From contig OY754975.1 of assembly GCA_963576475.1 (NCBI GenBank), positions 15,027,469 through 15,091,468 of the forward strand: 64,000 nt of DNA, written 5' to 3'. Positions 10,980-48,499 of the stretch are shown here, in pieces (the stretch's first letter is position 1; the number at the start of each line of letters is the position of its first letter). Source of the stretch: Molanna angustata (lineage: Eukaryota; Arthropoda; Insecta; Trichoptera; Molannidae). Position numbers and translations under genes: made by a program. Under the pieces are notes generated by a model. The model saw only the letters and a list, made by a program, of their open reading frames with translations, did no database searches and had not been told where the DNA came from.

Positions 10980-12127
10980 ATTGTATTTTGTATGTAACTT
11001 AGTTTTTATTGAATAAATAAATAAATAATGAACGCTCGCAACGTATGGTAAACTAATTTAGTTTTAGTATTCTACAATTTTGTCATGCGATGGTGAGCTG
11101 ACGAACGTTCGACATGTTATGATGCTGGTCACTGCCAAACTAAACTAGCAAGCTATATTTTTTTCATGCAATGAAGCGATTTGCGAAACGACGGCGATTA
11201 CGCGAAGCATGCGTTTTAAAACATCGTTACAATTTTAGCAGCATACGAATTATTACATAGCGCTCGTTATTTGTATTGTGTTCATAACAAGCTATATTTA
11301 TCTGCTATCGTTATTTTTAGCAATAGCAGCCATAGTAGTTATTTTTCTGCCTGTCTTAACTACTCTTAACTAGAATGGAACTTTTGATGGTCGGATATTT
11401 CTTTGCGTCGAACAAAGACTTTTGTTCATCAGAATTTCGAAACGTAAAAACTTAATAATAAGTACATATAAGTACTTTATTTATCTGTAATTTAAATACA
11501 ACTTACATCTCGAAAATCGATAAAATATGCTCCTTCTTCTCTCTACATTATGTGTTCATAAGCTAAAAACATACGCGGGAAACTTATGATGGCCTATTTT
11601 GACGTTTGGACATTAATGAAGTTCTTTATATGCTTATTGCCTAAATAATGGTAAATATTATATTATTGAGAGCTAAAAGTGGGGGAACAAATACTGTACT
11701 TCATTGTAAACGCGTACTTAATAAAATTCACTTGTGTCTCGCCGTGCGAAATTTAATCACTTATTTCTCTTTTTTTTCGCGTGGGACGAAAACAAATACC
11801 TCAGTAGGTGTTTTTCTCGTCGTGTTTGTACATTTAGGGACCGCACAACACTTATGCACTTTTGAATTGATTATAAATACACAAATCGTCTTAGAACACA
11901 TATATTACATATAGTAGTGATATGCAGTTTACGATACCATGACGTCACCGTCAGGGTCGGCAGCCGCCATGATACTACAAGCTTTTTTTGGCGTAAATGT
12001 CAAATTTGATTTTAAAATGGCGATTTTTGCTACTAAACCTTTATTTTATGTAGAAATGTATATATATTTGAAAACAGTGAATGCGTAAAAACATTGTGAG
12101 ATAGTTTTTCAAAATTAGTCATCATGC
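10980..12127. other. Intergenic AT-rich stretch; no gene recognised
   Basis: No exon or transposase motif was recognised. TTCATAACAAGCTATAT at 11279 also occurs in slightly shorter form near 9618, hinting at old repeat DNA. Confidence 0.4.
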
Positions 12128-12242
12128 CTATTGGTGAATGTTGCGCAAGCGCATAAAGTGATCACGTAAACCAGCCGATGAGAGGTCGTAAGCCCTGTAG
12201 GTGCCTGAGTTCCTGGTTCTTCTATAATATCCCAACTTCGTC
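12110..12242. repeat. Diverged single copy of the 537-bp array unit (part B)
   Basis: TTGGTGAATGTTGCGCAAGC, GCATAAAGTGATCACGTAAA, CCAGCCGATGA and GGTCGTAAGCCCTGTAGGTG match the array unit almost base for base (compare 28913-28990). Homology stops at CAACTTCGTCT, right where the long inverted-repeat element starts. Confidence 0.85.
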
Positions 12243-12899
12243 TGTGTCCCCCCCCCCCTTATAACTTTTGATCCGCTCAATTAACAAAGCCCAAAATTTC
12301 AGAATATATAAACTGTTATAGGCCTACAAAACTTTTTTACTCAGAATTGTGACAAATACAAAATCTCAAATTAGTTTTTTCGAAAAATTTCCAGGGTTTC
12401 TCAAACATTTTTTACTAAGGAAATATTTTTTTTATTATAAATTTATGAGTTTAACTGCCTATATTTCCAAATATTTTAAAAATATCGAAAAAAGCCGAAA
12501 CACCCCATCTAGATAATTTAATTTTCTATAAAAAATATCACATGTAGAAGTAAATCTCAATTTTTTTAACAATTTTTATAAAAATTGAATTTAGTGACGA
12601 CATCGCTTCATACAATTTGTATGACAGTCGCCTATACACAATATGTAAGAAGACTTAATAGTTTGATACTTAAATCTCTAAACATACATACCTACATACC
12701 ATCATGCTGTTTTCATATTCTGTGTAGAAAAAAGGACTGACCTCCATACTGTCCTATCTTGACATACATACCTACATGTGTTGTATAGAAAATAAAATAT
12801 CTTAAAATATTCAATAATTTGGATTTATGGGTTTATAGTTTGGCACTTATACTTCAACTATACATACTATCGCTATCGACAGTTGGATCTCATGTGTTA

Positions 12900-13160
12900 C
12901 ATGCAACTAGTCATTAACAATATATTTTGCTTACGCTGACACACTGAGTGAACACACTGAGATGGTTTTTGATGGTTACCACATGGGTAGAATGAATGAG
13001 GAACGCCTGACGAAGAAAATATACAATGCGGATAGGATTGGATTGAGAGGCCGGGGCCGCCCAAGAAAGGGATGGCACGACCATGTGAACGATATTATGA
13101 AAGAAGGAAATGTTAGAAGCGTGTACAATAGACGAACATGCATGAGACGATGCATGAATG
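12900..13160 (+). mobile_element. LINE reverse transcriptase C-terminal fragment
   Basis: The open frame reads MGRMNEERLTKKIYNADRIG, then RGRGRPRKGW-DHVNDIMKEGNVRS and NRR-CMRRCMNV. This is the tail of a LINE family also seen at 17335-17480 (+) and 33176-33290 (-). 5'-truncated. Confidence 0.7.
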
Positions 13161-13164
13161 TTCT

Positions 13165-13226
13165 GACATTGTTTCAATTACAATTTTTATGGATTCTGCC
13201 ATAAAAATTGTAATTGAAACAATGTC
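13165..13226. repeat. Perfect 28-bp-arm inverted repeat
   Basis: Arms 13165-13192 and 13199-13226 are exact reverse complements around the 6-base spacer ATTCTG. It sits at the inner end of the right arm of the foldback element. The left arm has only a short equivalent (ATACAA/TTGTAT near 12612). Confidence 0.9.
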
Positions 13227-13605
13227 GTCACTAAATTCAATTTATACAAAAAATGTTAAAAAAAATGATTGAGATATACTACTATTATGTATGTATTATT
13301 ATATACAATTAAATTATCTAGTTGGGATGTTTCGGCGTTTTTCGATATTAACAATTTTGGAAATATAGGCAGTGAAACACATAAATTTGTCATAAAAAAA
13401 TGTTTTTCTTAGTAAAAAAGTTTGAGAAACTCTGGAAATTTTTCATATTTTTTGAGATATTGTATTTTCAGCGTTGTAGCTTTTATGGTTTTTGAGATAT
13501 ACAGAGAAATAAAATAAAAATTTAAAAGTTGATAACCCCTGACTGGAAAAAAATTCCAATATTTGAGTTCGGGTTGATATCTATTTTAAAACATGAATTT
13601 GTCGG

Positions 13606-13608
<3 letters not shown>

Positions 13609-13693
<85 letters not shown>

Positions 13694-13852
13694 GAATATG
13701 TCCTTGTTAAACAAGTACATATACATCTTCCTACGTTCCCTAAACTAAGCATAAATGCTTGTCCTATAGGTGAACGAGATCGGTCGAGGCAGGATTCGAA
13801 CTCGCGACCACTGGATTACTAACCCAGCGCGCTAACCGCTCTGCCATCCACC
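13609..13852 (-). mobile_element. SINE family 3 copy with 81-base poly(A) tail
   Basis: On the minus strand a tRNA-like head (TGGCAGAGCGGTTAGCGCGC, B box GAGTTCGAATCC) is followed by a body containing AAGCATTTATGCTTAGTTTA and AACAAGGACATATTCATTT, then a tail of 81 A (13609-13689, read as T on plus). The long tail suggests recent insertion. Confidence 0.85.
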
Positions 13853-14139
13853 CATCCTGTGTTCTGTTTTGATGTGCGCATCTTTACCTTTTTAATAGTG
13901 CCCCTTTAATTTAATACAACCTTTCTCCGTTCCCATCAAGGGGCCGCCTATTCTACCCCCATGGTTCCCATCCTGTTTTCAAAATTGTTAAAATGTATTG
14001 TATTTTTGTATAGATTTTTCTTGTTTGCTGTTGTATTCTATAAAATAAAAGTTTTGTAGGCATAACATTTCCTATATTTTTTTATGACTTTGGTCTCTGT
14101 GCATCATACGGATCAAAAGTTATAAGGGGGGACGGACAC

Positions 14140-15897
14140 ATAACACACAAAAAATACTCCGTATTCTGAATTCATCCACATATTATTATTATATATATAT
14201 ATATATATTATTATTATTATTATTATATATAGAATATATTGCATACTGCGAAGCCTTTAAGTTGGTGTTTTTGTATGCAAAAAGTCCACTACGCGATAAA
14301 AAATGTTCCCTACTCTATCGTCTTGGCTTAATACTGTCGATTTGCTTGTTGGTAGTTTTTGTTTTGTCTGACGAGCAGCTGCTTCGGGGAGGAAAATAAC
14401 TGTATAGTTCCAAAACTTTCCCTGTGGAATGGGATAGGAGACTGCGAAATACTAATGTCATAATGTCGATTCATGAGAAATAAATTCTCTTGAACAAATT
14501 GACTGTTGGATAACATAATTACTGTTTAGCCTCGGGTGTTTTTTGACTTTAATGTTGAAAAAACACGCAAAATGTTTACTATAGTTATCGCCAAATATAT
14601 TGAGCCATTTCGCCGAGAAGGGGGCGATTTGCAAGTATACCGATGTAGCAAAAATACACAAATTTGCGCTCTGAGCACCCTGAAGCCAGGTTCAAGTTAT
14701 TTGGCGAAAACTATACTGCATAAAATTTTTTCACACGGGTCTAAGAATTCAACTAAAAAAAATAAACTTAATTCTACAGTATCAAACTGTCGATTCATTA
14801 AGAAACATAAATTATTCTCTTAAACGAATCAAGAGTTGGATTATTATGTATTATAATTATTTGTTTTATTCATGAATTAGTAAGACGTATGTATGTGTTA
14901 ATGTGATATCTGCACTTGGTAAATACAACTTACAACATGTTTGTTGTTATTTGACCGTCAATTATTGGCGTCAACTACCTGCAATAATTACGCGCGAAGC
15001 TATGTTATATATTATATTAGGTACTTACCTGTTTAAAATTTTCATCATCATTTTTATCATTGATTCTATTATGAAAATTGATTTGTATTTGCTAGCTGGG
15101 CCTAAATTATGAATTGATAAACTATATTATAATTTATGTTGTTTGTAATATCTAATAAATGCTTTGTATCCTTTAGATAATTTGAAATGCCTACACTACA
15201 ATTCAAAAAAATAATTAATTTGTTTAAGTGAAAAAGTCCTGTCCATATAATATTACACAAAACAATTTGTTATTAATTTCGTTCGGACCTTTTTATTTCA
15301 TTCATACAAATATTACATCCTCTGCTATGTTATGATAGCTGAAAAATTATATTAAAAAATACATTTTGAAACTATAATAGTGATAGTAGCTGAGCTCGGT
15401 GCATATATCTAGAAAAATAGGAAAAGTGCGCTAGTCGTGGTATTAATTATTTCCAATTAAATAAATATTGAGCCTGAATCATGGGTATATTATATTTTAC
15501 ATCAATGTAATTAAATTTTTTAACAAACTTAAAACAGAAATTGTTCAAAATATTACATCATCTACTTTCCTTGTGAGTCTCTTTTAAAATTTTAAAGTAT
15601 TGCATCATATCGGGGATGTGGGAAGCGGGAATGGGAAGTTTAGAAACAGCTGATCATACTTCAATTATTGAAAACTAAACTAACCTCATTCTCATTTCCA
15701 TTTCCATTCTTAACTTATTTGAAGTAGGTATTGCGCGAATGCCGAGTTGAGTTTTCCGCTCCGTGAAAAATTAATCAAAGTTTTATATGAAAACATTTTT
15801 ATAATTTAGTGTAACTGCTTACATTGCTTATTTGTCGGCGTTATAGGTTTCCGTATTACTTTATTGATATATTTCGGGAATTAATGCACACGAAATA
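14140..15897. other. Intergenic region upstream of the SLC7 gene
   Basis: Contains a (TA)/(TAT) microsatellite (14185-14230) and the repeat partner of 1985-2165 at 14575-14720. The last few hundred bases before 15898 should hold the SLC7 promoter and 5' UTR; I could not place a transcription start. Confidence 0.4.
14575..14720. repeat. Dispersed repeat copy (partner at 1985-2165)
   Basis: CATTTCGCCGAGAAGGGGGC, CGATTTGCAAGTATACC and CACAAATTTGCGC are the inverted counterpart of 1985-2165. Confidence 0.6.
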
Positions 15898-41672
<25,775 letters not shown>

Positions 41673-41973
41673 TTATTTATTGAATTTGTGTTACATAGTT
41701 AAAAGATACGTGTGTACCATATTAAGAAAGCTTTTTTTTATCTTCTGCTTTAATATACAATAATCTTAACTAACCACTTAACTGCTTTGGCCGATTGTCA
41801 CTCGGCAATGGAATATCGAGCCCCAGGCTCGCTCAGACAAAACTTATTTTGAAATTTCTTTGCCTGTGCTTTCCCCGAGCAAAATATATTAGTGTATTAA
41901 CAAGGCCGAACGATGTTCGGGCAGATCATGCTTGTTAAGTGTTTATATTTGTTTACATAATTTAGTTGTGTTC
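41673..41973 (+). other. Presumed SLC7 3' UTR
   Basis: Directly follows the stop codon. No canonical AATAAA within the first few hundred bases, so the polyadenylation site is not placed. Confidence 0.4.
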
Positions 41974-42197
41974 AGTTCTTCGTGGCTCAGTTGGTTGGGT
42001 ATCTGACTGCTGATAAGGGTCCCGGGTTCGATTCCCGGTGGAGACACAGTTTTTAATTGTGTTTTCAGTCTGGATCTGTGAGACGATTAATATCGTAAGT
42101 CCCCAGAATGTGGCAACTTGTTATTGGGTGCGTGTTAAATAATTATTTGACATACCTAGTACCTGTTAGTTGCCCGAGAAAATTAAAAAAAAAAAAA
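41974..42197 (+). mobile_element. SINE family 2 copy with A-rich tail
   Basis: TTCTTCGTGGCTCAGTTGGT, GGTTCGATTCCCGGTGGAGA and the rest of the family 2 body, ending GTTAGTTGCCCGAGAAAATT and an A-run. Confidence 0.88.
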
Positions 42198-42842
42198 GCA
42201 CACCGAGAAACATATTGGTAGATAATAATATGCATATTTGCAATTCAGTACAATGAAAAAAAATCAAATACCTAAGAATACCGTATTATAAAATCAAAAA
42301 CCTAAGAATACCATAGTATAAATTTTATTTATTATAATAAATTTAAGGGTACTTTATTATTGTAGTTGAGTAGGCATTAAATATTTATGGTTCATTGTTC
42401 AACAAAGAAACATTTGAACACTAGCTGAAACATGCAGGTAAACTTGAAGATCTGTGTTTATTATTTATTTCAGTTGTCCTTCTAATTATAATTATCATAT
42501 TAAAATTTTATTAAATCATTTTTCCTTCACTTATTTTCTATTGCTCACGTTGTGTCGAGATATTGGAATACCTTAATCTATTGACTCTTTTGAACTGCCG
42601 AAATATTTTTTACTCTGCATAAGTAGGTATTTCCTAAAAAGTACTCACATTCAATCTACAAATGAATGCCTAAATAAATGAATTAAAATTTTATATAGGT
42701 ACATTATTTTATATTTGTGAAAAAAAAATATTATCTCATCATCAGTGTGAAAAAAAATACTTATTTGAAATAATTTAATATTTATTAACTTATTTAATTT
42801 TTTTAAATTTATTAAACTTATTTTGTTTTGAAACTTTATATA

Positions 42843-42985
42843 GGTAAGTGGTTGAGTAGTTACCACATTGAACTAGTAGATTAGTGAGTGCAGGTTTGAA
42901 TTCAGCCTTAGCTCTATCTTTTAAAATGGAAATTTTCGCTTAATTTAGGGAATGAATGAGGATGTGTACATATGTTTTTATTTTT
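42843..42985 (+). mobile_element. SINE family 3, strongly diverged
   Basis: AAGTGGTTGAGTAGTTACCA, CAGGTTTGAATTCAGCCTTA and CGCTTAATTTAGGGAATGA keep the order of family 3. Confidence 0.5.
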
Positions 42986-43117
42986 ATAATTCATTTTGAA
43001 AAATAATTATCTTGAAATAAGATAAAGTAATGTGACTTATTGGGCTGTATAATAAATAATATTAAATTTATGCTCTATGCTTAAAAGATATTTAAAATTG
43101 TTATTTAATGAGTTTCA

Positions 43118-43281
43118 GGGGGCCTAGACAACGTGTCATTTAAGCTAAGCGTTATATCGCTAAGCGATAGTAAATGTATGAAATTGGTCGCTATGACAAC
43201 ACGTGACAGCCACAAATTTCATACATTTATATCGCTTAGCGATATAAAGCTTAGCTTTAATGGCATGTTGTCTAGGGGGGC
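43118..43281. mobile_element. Palindromic MITE (GGGGGCCTAGAC ends)
   Basis: Ends GGGGGCCTAGACAACGTGTC and the inverse of ATGTTGTCTAGGGGGG. Inner palindromes TATATCGCTAAGCGATA and AAATGTATGAAATT are mirrored. Similar layout to the copies at 31064 and 41225 but a different core. Confidence 0.75.
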
Positions 43282-45387
43282 TGGAATGTATTCCAATATT
43301 GAAAAAAAAATAAAAATTAGAATCTCTCTATTCGAATATTGGTAAAAATAATATTTTTATGTAAAATTAGTAATTTGATTCTCATTTAATTAAGTTTATG
43401 TACTTTTGTAATACATAGCTCGTATTTTATATAAAAAATACATTTATGCCATTTATTTTATGCTACAGTTTATTTTTATGAAATATGATGTTTTTTTTAG
43501 TATTTATTTGCATTCCATTAATTGAATTAATGTGATGTTATATTATTGTAGTATTTATATACTAATAAAATGAGAATGTTGTGATAGTTTTAAATGTTTG
43601 CACTTTTTGATGCATAAAATGCATAGATATTGTCAAAAATATTAAAGAAAAAATATACATTTTCTGTGTTAAGTTTTGATATTAAGATTTGGAAGTAAAC
43701 TACATACCTATATGTATTTGTGTAAGATATGTTTTTAAATTTAAACATTTTTTTATAGTTACTGAATATGTACTTATTAGTGCAGTTATGTGAGTTATTT
43801 TAATGTGAGAAAATTTGCAGACGTGTTGCATGAAAGTATTAAAATGGATTGTTGCTTTTAGTGTTTTTCTGCTATTATAGTTTTAAACATATGCTTATTT
43901 ATGCATAACTCTCGCAAGTTTGTGTTTATATAATAGTACTATTACGAAATAATGGTACTTTTATGTCAATTTGTTTTTTCTTATTCCTTCTTATTATAAG
44001 CCACACTGGACTTACATAGATATTAAATTCTGCAAATAATTAATGATCATTTATATTGCCTTTTTATAAAATTACGTTTGCTTATTTGCTTATTACAATT
44101 ATTGGAGGGAAATCGTATTCCATAGAAAAAAAATCATTAAAAGTACATATTATGTAGGTATTGGCATAATTTATTTAAACTTAATCGATTTTAAAATTTG
44201 CAGTACCTACTTTTATTTTGATAAAAATATTTCTCCACTTTATTGACATTGCTTTCTATAAATTATTTTTTTTCTATTTTATTTATTTACCTTTTTGTAC
44301 ATAATATAAACAAATATATTGCACACTGGCAGGTTTATTGCCATTAGGCGATTTCCTCCAACCAACTTGTTCAAAATAGTACAATGTGTACTTAAAATAT
44401 TTTTAAGATATGAAAAAAAAATTAGGTACTTTTTTAAAAATATCTTAAAATTCATTCTTTTTGGATAATTTCGTACTTATATTTTGAAGTCATTTTGTAT
44501 ACGAATAATTTGTTATTTTGTCTACTAAACTTTGTATTGTTTTCCATTTATCAGTATTATATTTTAAAATCCACCTCAATTTTATTATAAAATCTATAAG
44601 GTTTGATTTGGTTTGATTAAATATTTATGAACAAAAAAAAATAGAAATTGTACTGGTGTACTTATTATTTTTTTTTTATATTGAGGTTATTATGAAAAAT
44701 TTTATATTGATTAAGGTTATTATGAAAAATTAATCCTTTTTGTCAGCCAAAACCCACCCCGGGTTTATTAGCTAAAGATGAAATACTATACTATTAAAAT
44801 GTGATAAATTACTTAATTTATGTATATTTTTAACTTGTATACTTTTTGTGACTTTAAAGTTAAAGAAGTTTGTAGTGATTTCATAAAAAATATATACAAT
44901 ATTGCTATGGAAAAGAATTTTACTGCCATTGGTCGTAGCATTATGTTAACAGTTTTTTATTTAATATTTAACATTACTCGAATAATTCGTAAAATAATTG
45001 CTAGTTTATGATTATATTTAAGAAAACTCGACTATTGGCAATATTTGCTTGTTTATATATTTTTCAGTTAGTTTTTTAAATCTTATCATATTTAAAGAAA
45101 ATTTAACATATTTTGTGTCAAACACTACTCAATTCTCAGATCATCACTGTAAGAATATCAATACCACACCAAGAAAAACTCTAAATCTGTCAAATGGGTG
45201 AAGGTTATAAGAACCGACTTGATATAAAATAGTTTTGACTTTATCATTCAATACTATTATTTTATGTATATTAGTACATATTCAATCTATTTAGTTATGC
45301 CAGTGTGTTTATGAAGCATTCATGTTTTGTATTTTCATTAAAAAAATAAAAAGTTAAATAATTCAATTGTGTTTTATATATAAACCT
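43282..45387. other. AT-rich intergenic stretch; no gene recognised
   Basis: Very AT-rich, with one SINE/LINE tail fragment (44325-44385, minus). Could include distal SLC7 3' UTR; an AATAAA is present near 43564. Confidence 0.35.
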
Positions 45388-45547
45388 TAAGTGCCTTTTC
45401 ACACGATCCGGTTGCCGGGTAATCTGCAGCCAAGTGTATGGTCATGCACGCCGGTGCGTGTGAAAGCTACCATGCGTGCCCATACACTTCGCTGCCAGTT
45501 ACTCGGCGCCGGCTACCCGGCAACCGGATCGTGTGAAAAGGCACTAA
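45388..45547. mobile_element. Harbinger-like MITE, 154 bp, TAA target duplication
   Basis: Element 45391-45544 between TAA duplications. The terminal inverted repeat GTGCCTTTTCACACGATCCG, GTTGCCGGGTA is perfect over 31 bp. Three-base TAA duplications suit PIF/Harbinger. Confidence 0.85.
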
Positions 45548-45833
45548 AGTATGACGAAAAACAAAAGAAACATAACACGAGTCAGAAATGGACTTTCAAT
45601 GCCTCGTTTCTCAAGGAGATCCAAACCAATATATATGATAAAATTTGATGAACAAATTTTTGGCTATTTGAAGTAGTATAGTCTATTTTTATACAAAAGT
45701 AATCTCAAATACTCTTACATAAACTTCCTGGAATGTAGCTCTGCTTCCATCCAAAGATTAATAATAATAATTATTATTAAATGTTATCAGACAGGCAGCT
45801 ATGCTGATATGTCTGATCTCACAACAGTATTCA

Positions 45834-46345
45834 CTTGTTCAGTCTGTCAAGTCTATTTTTAAACACATTAACACTTTGTGCAACAACAAGTTCCGGTGGC
45901 AAACTGTTCCACGCATCCACGACTCTATTGGACAAGAAATGCTTCCAGGGATTCTGCCTGAAACTGTGTTTGTCTAGCTTCGAAATATGACCTCTTAAGT
46001 TAGTATTTTGGTTGAGGCAGAACATCAGCTTCAATTCAGGGCAGTCATAATGTTCGTTTAGTATTTTGAAGGTTTCTATGAGATCCCCTCTCTTTCTCAG
46101 TTCCTCAAGAGTAGTGAGGCCCAACACATTCAGACGTTCTTCATATGTTAAGCATCTGAGGCCATTTCCCAGTTTGGTAAACCTTCTCTGCACCCTTTCC
46201 AGCATGCTTACATCTTTCTCAAAGTAAGGATTCCAAACTTGGTAACCATATACCAAAACTGGTCTCACATAAGTTTTATATATTGTAATTAACAAATCAT
46301 GTGGCAAGTGGCTGAAGGTTTTTCTAATTAAGTATGTTAAGCTAT
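45834..46345 (-). mobile_element. 5'-truncated CR1/L2-group LINE, open C-terminal frame
   Basis: Minus-strand frame to the stop at 45834-45836 contains RPVLVYGYQVWNPYFEKDVS, MLERVQRRFTKLGNGLRCLT, YEERLNVLGLTTLEELRKRG-LIETFKIL and NRVVDAWNSLPPELVVAQSV. This is the typical thumb end of CR1/Rex1-group reverse transcriptases. About 165 codons without a stop, so fairly young. It abuts SINE family 1. Confidence 0.85.
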
Positions 46346-46351
46346 TACACT

Positions 46352-46561
46352 TAATAATAATAATGAACACTTCCTTGCACCCTGCGCAAGTAGCGAGTTT
46401 ATTGCCGTATGGCAATTTCTTCCAACTAACCAGTGTTTCCAGCCCAGAGAAGCAATATTTGCGTGAGAAATAAATTTAAATAAATTTCTCCTCTGCTGTG
46501 AATCAAACCCAGGACGTCCGCACAGAAACCGAACGGCTTGACCAACTGTGCCACGGTGGTT
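46352..46561 (-). mobile_element. tRNA-derived SINE family 1
   Basis: Minus strand CCACCGTGGCACAGTTGGTC (A box), GACGTCCTGGGTTTGATTC (B box), then AAATTTATTTCTCACGC, GCTTCTCTGGGCTGGAAACA, GGCAATAAACTCGCTACTTG and a (TTA)n end. Confidence 0.8.
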
Positions 46562-47161
46562 GGCAAAGATTCTCTTTAGATATCACGAATGTTGTAAAAA
46601 AAATAAGACAACATTCTGATTTGTATCTTAAACTATAAAGTGTGTCCCTTCAACTATAAAGTGTGTTTATGATGTACTTAGCATGTTGTATTGAAGTAAT
46701 CCAAGTCGAATGTATCAGTAAAAGTGTCTACATAAAGAAAACCATTTAAGAATCATTTCAATGAGTTCATCAATTGAGAATGTATGGACTACCGAAAGGT
46801 ACGCACTTATATGTGACATGTTTTTGTAAGTATTCTGTACGCAATTTACTTGAGCTGTTTAAGTATTGGTAGTTTTTCTATGACTGACTGTCTTAGAGTG
46901 TGGTTGTGTTCATCTGTCAAAATTATTTCTGGCATACTTAGTTTGAATTAAATTTAACAATTGTGTCAGGAATTTGTTGGAATTGACCTCCAGGTTTTTC
47001 TTTTCTGTTTTGTTTGTTTGTTTTCTTTTTTATTACTTTAATAATTGTAATAACTGAACTCAGGTGAGTTTTTTTTGTTTGTTATTTTTATATAAAATTA
47101 GTATTATTGTCGTCACTAGGAGGGGTAGGTAATTGTCAATTAATAATTTTTATATCTTATT

Positions 47162-48499
47162 ATGGAAAATAAGGATCATTTTCCTCCTGAACCCCCAGAT
47201 AAAGGGGGGTCTGGAAATTATGGACACAAGAGGAACAGAGGGAGCGATTCCTCCGAGGAAAATTTATTTACAAAAAAAAATAGAATTGAACCATTATCCT
47301 ACACTCCTCAGGACTTACGTCCTTTTGTTGTGCACATACAGATGAAAGGAGAAGGTCCAAGAAGTATTCATCCCATATTATTGGGCAAAGAAATTTATAA
47401 AAACAAGACTTGTGACTTAAAACAAGGCAGCATAAAAGCTCTTGGCAAGTTTACAGTTAAAGTGGAGTTTGCTTCGGGAGATGCAGCAAATAAATTTGTA
47501 TCAAGCAGCTTCTCCGAAAAATACAAAATATTCATTCCTACATACAATGTTACTAAAATGGGCATTATAAGGGATATTCCTACGGAAATTACAGATGAAG
47601 AGTTACTGAATGAGATAATATGCCCAGATGGCTATGGAAAAGTAATGCGGATCCGTAGACTCAATTATAGAGACCGAAATTCAGACACCCCAAAGTGGCT
47701 GCCTTCAAGAACAATCGTAATAACTATTGAAGGTCAGAAACTTCCAACACACGTTTTCCTGAATTACAACAGAATCTCTGTTGAAACATACATCTTTCCA
47801 ACTATTCAATGTTTTGGTTGCTGTAGATACGGGCATGTTAAAATAAATTGTAGATCGAAACCGAGATGTTTCGCCTGTGGGGAAGAACATCTTGGTGAAC
47901 AATGCGATTCAAGGGAAAACCCTATATGCATCAACTGTAGTGGTCCCCATATGGCAACAAACCAATCGTGTCCAGCATATATTCGAGAAAAAAACATTAA
48001 ACATATCATGGCGAAAAAGAGCGTATCATATTCAGAGGCATCCAAAGAGGCGCCAAGAGTCAAATCATCCTTTGCAGACAAAGTGAGATCAGATCCCCTT
48101 CAAACCACCTTGTATGACATCATGAAAGATAACAATAAAACTCCTAGTTCTTCTTCATTCAGGAAAACTATTTTCAAATACAAGACTCGTACTCAAAAAA
48201 ATATGGAAACAGCTTTTGACAGACAAGCATATAATGATTTACTTCTGTCTCCCAATGGTACTCCATTGGAGTCCAGTCGGGAGAACGGGGTGGCTCTGAA
48301 ACATGTCAGAATTGAGGAAATAGAGAATATCACCAGTTCCCTAATATCTTGTGTAAACGTATTGAGAAATTATATAATTAATATGACAGATACAATTTCA
48401 CCGAACAACGCTGCCGCTGATACAAATAACATCCTTGAATTAAATAAACAAAATGAAACCAAAACGTCTGAATCCCGTAATTCTACAGTGGAACTGTAG
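47162..48499 (+). CDS. LINE ORF1 protein, gag-like with three zinc knuckles
   Basis: 445 codons. The N-terminal half is Pro/Lys-rich and hydrophilic, then a nucleic-acid-binding region. From residue 217 there are three CCHC-type knuckles: CX2CX4HX4C, CX2CX3HX4C and CX2CX3HX6C. Such proteins bind element RNA and form the ribonucleoprotein in I- and Jockey-group LINEs. The stop lies 47 bp inside ORF2, in another frame. Confidence 0.92.
   Translation: MENKDHFPPEPPDKGGSGNYGHKRNRGSDSSEENLFTKKNRIEPLSYTPQDLRPFVVHIQMKGEGPRSIHPILLGKEIYKNKTCDLKQGSIKALGKFTVKVEFASGDAANKFVSSSFSEKYKIFIPTYNVTKMGIIRDIPTEITDEELLNEIICPDGYGKVMRIRRLNYRDRNSDTPKWLPSRTIVITIEGQKLPTHVFLNYNRISVETYIFPTIQCFGCCRYGHVKINCRSKPRCFACGEEHLGEQCDSRENPICINCSGPHMATNQSCPAYIREKNIKHIMAKKSVSYSEASKEAPRVKSSFADKVRSDPLQTTLYDIMKDNNKTPSSSSFRKTIFKYKTRTQKNMETAFDRQAYNDLLLSPNGTPLESSRENGVALKHVRIEEIENITSSLISCVNVLRNYIINMTDTISPNNAAADTNNILELNKQNETKTSESRNSTVEL

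Larger units (their letters stand above)
12243..14139. mobile_element. Long inverted-repeat (foldback) element, interrupted by a LINE piece and a SINE
   Basis: The left arm from 12243 and the reverse complement of the right arm up to 14139 share GTGTCC-CCCCCTTATAACTT and TTTGATCCG at the tips. Further inside they share TTTCTCAAAC-TTTTTTACTAAG, CTGCCTATATTTCCAAA, GCCGAAACA-CCCA-CTAGATAA and AATTTAGTGACGACAT. The right arm carries an inserted SINE with an 81-T run (13609-13852). The centre holds a LINE relic. No transposase seen; superfamily unknown. Confidence 0.7.

Noticed and set aside
13522..13822. Poly-Lys and poly-Phe open frames
   Set aside because: They translate the 81-base T run of a SINE tail.
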